From Bacteroidota bacterium (lineage in GTDB: Bacteria > Bacteroidota > Bacteroidia > Flavobacteriales > Weeksellaceae), in assembly GCA_023458535.1 (NCBI GenBank), contig JAEWYW010000004.1, forward strand, positions 1 to 24,427: 24,427 bases of DNA, read 5' to 3'. Below the pieces are notes generated by a model that saw only the letters and a program-made list of their open reading frames with translations, was not told the DNA's origin and searched no databases. Shown here one piece after another: positions 19,802 through 24,427 of this stretch (its first letter is position 1; every line of letters starts with the position of its first letter). The translations under genes and the position numbers were made by a program.

Positions 19802-22795
19802 ATGAAGAAAATTTTAACATCTTTATTTGCATTATCACTAATTGGCACATTAAGCGCTCAGTGGTCTCCCACTACTTACAATGGTGATAATTCAGGTAAG
19901 AAAAAAACAAGAGAAGTTCGTGCTGAAGCATTAGATCAGGCAAGGACATACTTTAAGTTGGATATTGCTTCCATCAAAGCGCAGCTAAAAAATGCGCAGG
20001 AAATGGGAAGTGGAGCAAAACCAGTCGTTATTTCTATTCCAACTTTGGACGGAAAAATTTCAAAATTTAATGTATATAGTTTTCCGGTGGTGGTTAAGGA
20101 GCTTGCAGATCAGTATGATTTAGGTTCTTATGCTGGCGTTTCTGTTGACAATCCATCTGAATACATTCGTTTTTCGGTAGCACCAAATGACTTCCAGTCA
20201 ATGTTATTCAGGAATGGTAATTATGAGTTTATTGAGCCTGTGGATAAAACTCAAGGAATTTACAGTGTACATCCTAAGACAAAGAAATCTGGTGATAAAC
20301 CATTTATCTGCACAACTGAAGAGAAATCTTCCGCGGTTAAAGATTTAGAAAATCTTTCGCAAGGCGCTAAAACATTTACGCATAATCCTGGAGATTTTTC
20401 TAAAAACTCAGATAAAAAATACCGAACAATGCGATTAGCACTCTCTGTAACTGGTGAATATACTGCTTATCATGGTGGTACAGTTCCAGGTGCTTTGGCT
20501 GCAATGAATGCAACATTAACAAGGGTGAATGGTGTTTTTGAAAAAGATTTTGCATTGCACTTAAATTTACAGAATTTCCCAGATATTATCTACACGAATG
20601 GAGCAACAGATCCTTATTCAGATTCAACAAGCATGCAAAACTGGAATGTTGAATTACAGAATAATTTAACGACAGTTGTTGGTAACGCTAATTATGATAT
20701 AGGCCACCTATTTGGTCATTCTGGTGGAGGTGGTAATGCGGGATGTATTGGATGCGTTTGTATTGCGCCAACATCTACAACACTAGGAAAAGGCTCAGGA
20801 TATACATCTCCGGCTAATAGTATTCCTATGGGCGATATGTTCGATATTGATTATGTAGCACACGAATTAGGTCATCAACTTGGTGCTAACCACACATTTT
20901 CTCATGCAATTGAGGGTACTGGTATGAATGTAGAGCCTGGTTCTGGATCTACCATCATGGGTTATGCAGGAATTACAGGTGGTGCAAATACGGATGTTCA
21001 AGCAAATTCAGATGCTTATTTCCACAGAGTAAGTATAGGGCAAGTACAGACAAATCTAATAGCAAAAAGTTGTGATGTAGAAACTACTGTGAACAACAAT
21101 CCACCAGTAATACCAAATTTACCAAGTTATACAATTCCTAAAAAAACCGCTTTCGTTCTTTCGGCAAATGTAACGGATCCTGAAAATGATCCTATGACAT
21201 TCACGTGGGAACAAGTAGATAGCGGCATGACACAGGCACAGACGATTAACAAAAATAACTTAGGACAAACAACATATGGAGGTTCCTTTAGATCGAATCT
21301 CCCTTCTACAAGCCCTACGAGATATTTTCCGAAATTTTCATCCGTTTTAGCGGGAGCATTAGATAACTCTTTAAATACATGGGAATCAACATCTCAAGTA
21401 GCGAGGAGTACAAGTTTCGCCCTTACGGCAAGAGATAATAATGCCAATGTATTACAGCAACAAACGAATTCAGCAACGCAGGCAATAACTGTTGGTAATG
21501 ATGGTCCTTTTCAGATTACAACAGGATATTTATTTAGTAATGCTCCTTCAAATTTACTGTGGGATGTTGTAAATACGGCTGCGGCGCCGTACAATGTTGC
21601 AAATGTGAAGATTGATTACTCTACAGATAATGGGGTGAACTGGACGGTACTTTCAGCCTCTACCCCAAATGATGGTTCTGAATCTTTCACAATGCCAGCG
21701 ACATTAAATGGACAAACAATTGTAATGCGCGTGTCTTCTATTGGTAATGTTTTTTATGCAATTAAGAAAATTCAAGTAACCACTCAGATAACTTGTGGTT
21801 CTACACCAATTGGGGTTTCTGCTAATAATATTACAGGCAATAGCGCAACAATCTCTTGGCCAGCGGTCAGTGGTGCTGCGTCATATTCATTACAATACAA
21901 ATTGTCGTCCGCATCTACATGGACAACTGTTCCAGTTTCCTCAACTTCTTATGATTTGACAAATTTAACAGATTGTACTCCTTATCAAGTACAAATAGCT
22001 GCAATTTGCTCTGGGACAACGGGTGCTTATTCAGCTCCAATTACATTTACGACCACTTGTGTTCAATATTGTACTGTTGCTTCTACTTCCGGTCAATATA
22101 ATTATATTTCAAATGTAAATATAGGTTCAGTAAACAACACGTCTGTTGGATCTACTTATACAAATTATACGACCAATACAGCTTTACAACCGACTTTGTT
22201 GAGAACTACTCCAATCAATATGTCTATGACAATGACGGTTACTAATGCAGGATTGACGCATCATGCTGGTGCAGCTTGGATAGATTACAATCATAATGGG
22301 GTTTTCGAACCATCAGAAAGAGTTCTAAATATGCTTGCAGTTCCTGTTCCGGTTGGTACTAAGACTACGACTGCAACGATAAATATCCCTACATCAGCCT
22401 TGAATGGACCAACTAGAATGAGAGTGATAGTTGTTGCGGTTACGGCGGCTTCTGAGGGTGCTCAAGTTCCTGAAAGTTTTGCTTGCGGTACTTTCTCATA
22501 CGGAGAGGTTGAAGATTATAATGTTAATATTGTTCCTTCTTTAGGTACTTCAGAAGTTTCTAATGCAAATGATGGTATTAAAATTTATCCTAACCCAGTT
22601 TCTGATGTTTTGAATATTACAAAAGTATCGGATAAAGCTGAATTCTCCATTCATAATGCTACAGGTCAGTTAGTAGATACTGGCATTGTAAAGAATGGTA
22701 AAATTGACGTTACCTCTTTGATTAAAGGCGTATATGTAATTACAATTAAGGATGGGAATCGTGAGAACTTCACATCAAAATTTATAAAAAAATAG
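19802..22795 (+). CDS. Secreted reprolysin-like metalloprotease with FN3, GEVED and T9SS domains
   Basis: A 997-residue exported multidomain protease. The signal peptide (1-19, cleaved before QW) is followed by a propeptide to about 200. The metzincin domain (about 205-425) has HELGHQLGANH (H354, E355, H358, H364) and the Met-turn IMGY (M386). It is preceded by GHLFGHSGGGGNAG and CIGCVC, typical of bacterial reprolysin-like enzymes. Residues about 430-560 are Ig/cadherin-like (DPENDPMTFTWEQ) and about 665-750 a fibronectin type III domain. About 755-915 is a GEVED domain (AWIDYNHNGVFEPSE ... GEVEDYNV). The final 75 residues, IKIYPNPVSDVLNIT to KFIKK, are a T9SS sorting domain. Likely released or surface-anchored outside the cell. 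Substrate unknown. Confidence 0.93.
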   Translation: MKKILTSLFALSLIGTLSAQWSPTTYNGDNSGKKKTREVRAEALDQARTYFKLDIASIKAQLKNAQEMGSGAKPVVISIPTLDGKISKFNVYSFPVVVKELADQYDLGSYAGVSVDNPSEYIRFSVAPNDFQSMLFRNGNYEFIEPVDKTQGIYSVHPKTKKSGDKPFICTTEEKSSAVKDLENLSQGAKTFTHNPGDFSKNSDKKYRTMRLALSVTGEYTAYHGGTVPGALAAMNATLTRVNGVFEKDFALHLNLQNFPDIIYTNGATDPYSDSTSMQNWNVELQNNLTTVVGNANYDIGHLFGHSGGGGNAGCIGCVCIAPTSTTLGKGSGYTSPANSIPMGDMFDIDYVAHELGHQLGANHTFSHAIEGTGMNVEPGSGSTIMGYAGITGGANTDVQANSDAYFHRVSIGQVQTNLIAKSCDVETTVNNNPPVIPNLPSYTIPKKTAFVLSANVTDPENDPMTFTWEQVDSGMTQAQTINKNNLGQTTYGGSFRSNLPSTSPTRYFPKFSSVLAGALDNSLNTWESTSQVARSTSFALTARDNNANVLQQQTNSATQAITVGNDGPFQITTGYLFSNAPSNLLWDVVNTAAAPYNVANVKIDYSTDNGVNWTVLSASTPNDGSESFTMPATLNGQTIVMRVSSIGNVFYAIKKIQVTTQITCGSTPIGVSANNITGNSATISWPAVSGAASYSLQYKLSSASTWTTVPVSSTSYDLTNLTDCTPYQVQIAAICSGTTGAYSAPITFTTTCVQYCTVASTSGQYNYISNVNIGSVNNTSVGSTYTNYTTNTALQPTLLRTTPINMSMTMTVTNAGLTHHAGAAWIDYNHNGVFEPSERVLNMLAVPVPVGTKTTTATINIPTSALNGPTRMRVIVVAVTAASEGAQVPESFACGTFSYGEVEDYNVNIVPSLGTSEVSNANDGIKIYPNPVSDVLNITKVSDKAEFSIHNATGQLVDTGIVKNGKIDVTSLIKGVYVITIKDGNRENFTSKFIKK

Positions 22796-22815
22796 AATTT
22801 TAACATTAAAATTTT

Positions 22816-22846
22816 AATCCTCAGATAATTTTCTGAGGATTTTTTT
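22816..22846 (+). terminator. Intrinsic terminator after the reprolysin-like gene
   Basis: A 10-bp stem, AATCCTCAGA (22816-22825) / TCTGAGGATT (22832-22841), with a 6-base loop, followed by seven T. Confidence 0.92.
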
Positions 22847-22898
22847 GTTTAATATACAATGTCAAAATCTTGAGTTTTTGATAAAAAAAAAATATTTT

Positions 22899-22934
22899 AA
22901 AGCTAAATTTAATAATAAAAAATGTTTAGCTTTG
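22899..22934 (+). promoter_or_regulatory. Candidate promoter of a small RNA, -7 box TAGCTTTG within an inverted repeat
   Basis: TAGCTTTG (22927-22934) matches TAnnTTTG exactly. It overlaps the right arm of a perfect 9-bp inverted repeat, AAAGCTAAA (22899-22907) / TTTAGCTTT (22925-22933). The left arm falls near the -33 region. A start near 22941 is predicted. It lies about 168 bases upstream of the next coding start, and a second, closer promoter serves that gene. Confidence 0.45.
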
Positions 22935-22940
22935 TACAAT

Positions 22941-23037
22941 TAACATTATATGTGGAATGCTTGGAAATTCTTTTCAAAATCTATATTTTGATATAAGCCT
23001 TATGGAATGCTTGCACCACATAATAGTGCTATTTTTT
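22941..23037 (+). ncRNA. Candidate structured small RNA (unrecognised family)
   Basis: In the 307-base gap between two secreted-protein genes. A closing stem TATGTGG (22949-22955) / CCACATA (23016-23022) encloses a hairpin TCAAAAT (22974-22980) / ATTTTGA (22985-22991) with loop CTAT. GCTT (22959-22962) can also pair with AAGC (22995-22998). An 11-base direct repeat TGGAATGCTTG occurs at 22953-22963 and 23003-23013. The end GCAC (23013-23016) / GTGC (23026-23029) followed by TATTTTTT could act as a weak terminator and would compete with the closing stem. A -7 box lies just upstream. I do not recognise a known RNA family. It might instead be a leader region of the next gene. Confidence 0.4.
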
Positions 23038-23049
23038 AGAACAATTTAC

Positions 23050-23076
23050 TTGATTTAAAAATACTGTGTAAATTTG
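23050..23076 (+). promoter_or_regulatory. Predicted promoter of the third secreted-protein gene (TTG, 16 bases, TAAATTTG)
   Basis: TAAATTTG (23069-23076) matches the -7 consensus and TTG lies at 23050-23052. The box ends 26 bases before the ATG at 23103, the usual distance here. So this gene does not need the upstream promoter at 22927. Confidence 0.55.
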
Positions 23077-23102
23077 ATTGTTATTTTTTTAAATATCGTA
23101 CT

Positions 23103-24427
23103 ATGAAAAAATATTTACTAATTTTTATGTTGTCCTGGCTGGCCAATATACATGGGCAAACATGTAATGCTGTGCCAGTGCCTTTTTTGGAACAATTTAG
23201 CGGTGGTGCTTTACCAGCTTGTTGGACCAATCAAAACCCCAACTCAACCTCGACGAATGCCAATGTGAAATGGAAATTTTCTGGTGCTGCTGATTATGGT
23301 TGTACGGCTACCAACGGAAATGACAGAGCTGCGGGTTCCTTTGCATGGGTGGATGCAAGTTCTCCTTATGACAATATTCATACAGTTGAGTTGATTTCAC
23401 CGCAGATAAACCTTACAGGATTAAATGTTCCCTATATTCAATTCGATTGGTTTAAAAATCATTCGTCTAGTTCCTCATCCGTTGTCCCTGTGACACAATA
23501 TTCAAATAATAGTTTAACTGTTTATGTAAATAACGGTTCGGGATGGGTGCAAATTTGGACGGGAAATACAAATCTTAACAAATGGAGAACGGAAGGTGTT
23601 GCATTAGCTACCAGTTACGTTGGTCAAACAATACAGATTAAATTTACTGTAGATAAAGATGTAAATGCTGACGGTTATTTCTATGACGATTTATTATTAG
23701 ATAATGTTAGGGTGCGAGAAGCTCCTACTTGTATTAATCCTTCCAACTTATCACTAACGTCTCTCACTTCGAATAGCGCTACAATATCATGGGTGGCACC
23801 CGCACCAGCTCCTGCAGGTGGTTATGACGTTTATTATAGCACAAATACTACCGCGCCAACGACGACAACAGTTCCGCAGCATGTTGGCGTTGCTGGTCCA
23901 ACTTTTACAATTCCGGGTTTAACGGCCAATACTTCATACTATATCTGGGTAAGATCAAATTGTACGGCTACTGATCGAAGTGATTGGATTGGTCCTATAA
24001 ATGTATTTACAGGTTATTGTATTCCTACGGGAACAGGTACATTTTATTATATGAAAACGCTTACTACTACAGGTGCTTGGACTAACATTAATTATTCGGC
24101 GGCATCATTTACTACAACGTATATCAATAATACCAACACCATAATCAATTCATCTCCAGGTAATACCATCACTGTGAATATGGCAACTCAGGGTAGTAGT
24201 ACGTCTTACTACTATATTTGGGTGGATTGGAATAATGACTTGGATTTTACCGATCCTGGTGAACAATTATTGGCAACTACATCGTATGCCAATACAGGGA
24301 CTGGTACGATACCAATTCCAGCAGGACAAGCATTAGGTGATTACAGAGTACGGTTTGCACTATCCGGGTCAGGTCAAATTACCTCATGTGGACCTGGAAA
24401 TTCCGCAAACTATTTAGATTATACACT
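23103..24427 (+). CDS. Large secreted multidomain protein, FN3 and GEVED-like (3' end outside window)
   Basis: The frame is open from ATG 23103 to the right edge (441 full codons), so the gene is cut by the window. The signal peptide is MKKYLLIFMLSWLANIHG before QTCN (cleavage about 18/19). Residues about 22-206 form a MAM-like or choice-of-anchor-type beta-sandwich (PFLEQFSGGALPACWTNQ at the start, then VELISPQINLTGL, YFYDDLLLDNVRV). About 210-300 is a fibronectin type III domain (NSATISWVAP, NTSYYIWVRSNC). From about 303 there is a GEVED-like domain (YIWVDWNNDLDFTDPGEQLL). Domain types match the two neighbouring T9SS cargo proteins, so a C-terminal sorting domain is expected beyond the window. 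No catalytic motif is visible in this part. An adhesin or a non-M12/M43 enzyme is possible. Confidence 0.85.
   Translation, partial: MKKYLLIFMLSWLANIHGQTCNAVPVPFLEQFSGGALPACWTNQNPNSTSTNANVKWKFSGAADYGCTATNGNDRAAGSFAWVDASSPYDNIHTVELISPQINLTGLNVPYIQFDWFKNHSSSSSSVVPVTQYSNNSLTVYVNNGSGWVQIWTGNTNLNKWRTEGVALATSYVGQTIQIKFTVDKDVNADGYFYDDLLLDNVRVREAPTCINPSNLSLTSLTSNSATISWVAPAPAPAGGYDVYYSTNTTAPTTTTVPQHVGVAGPTFTIPGLTANTSYYIWVRSNCTATDRSDWIGPINVFTGYCIPTGTGTFYYMKTLTTTGAWTNINYSAASFTTTYINNTNTIINSSPGNTITVNMATQGSSTSYYYIWVDWNNDLDFTDPGEQLLATTSYANTGTGTIPIPAGQALGDYRVRFALSGSGQITSCGPGNSANYLDYT

Noticed and set aside
22941..23037. Known RNA such as SRP RNA, 6S RNA or tmRNA
   Set aside because: The conserved SRP tetraloop-type motif, the 6S open-bubble layout and the tRNA-like ends of tmRNA are not visible, so I left the family unassigned.

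Overview
The window looks like a chromosomal segment of a flavobacterium, most likely the Chryseobacterium group (Weeksellaceae). The DNA is AT-rich. Many starts are preceded by the Bacteroidetes -7 box TAnnTTTG instead of a sigma-70 -10 box. There are type IX secretion (T9SS) sorting domains, a single-subunit cytochrome b558-type succinate dehydrogenase anchor, and Flavobacteriia-restricted families (DUF2480, DUF6452/DUF6048). The genus is an inference from protein families, not from a search.

Layout. Bases 1-890 hold the 3' part of a GMC-family (cholesterol-oxidase-like) flavoenzyme, converging on aspS (942-2696, minus) across a shared bidirectional terminator. Bases 2820-4549 (minus) form a compact four-gene operon: two DUF2975 four-helix membrane proteins, a 68-residue Cro/XRE regulator and a VOC/bleomycin-resistance-like protein. 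A perfect 7-3-7 palindrome overlaps the predicted operon promoter. DUF937 and DUF2480 genes follow on the minus strand (4692-5940). From 6039 all genes are on the plus strand: lpxB (lipid A synthesis) and comEC (DNA uptake), then sdhC-sdhA-[small secreted DUF2846-like protein]-sdhB. After these come a thioredoxin-fold lipoprotein without a CXXC motif, rlmD, and an overlapping DUF6452 lipoprotein / DUF6048 outer-membrane-protein pair.

From 17498 to the right edge is a secreted-protein region. It holds an M43 (pappalysin-like) metalloprotease and a reprolysin-like metalloprotease, both with closely similar T9SS C-terminal domains, and the start of a large multidomain secreted protein that runs off the window. 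The two proteases are followed by strong intrinsic terminators, and all three genes have their own -7 boxes. Between the second and third lies a 307-base gap with a candidate promoter, an approximately 97-nt structured RNA and a weak terminator. I consider it a possible undescribed small RNA.

The points most worth a second look are the DUF2975/XRE operon with its palindrome, the extra secreted-protein gene between sdhA and sdhB, the candidate structured RNA at 22941-23037, and in-phase heptanucleotide repeats (TCTAAAA/TCTAACA type) directly before the starts of both aspS and lpxB. I saw no tRNA, rRNA, CRISPR array, insertion sequence or prophage gene.
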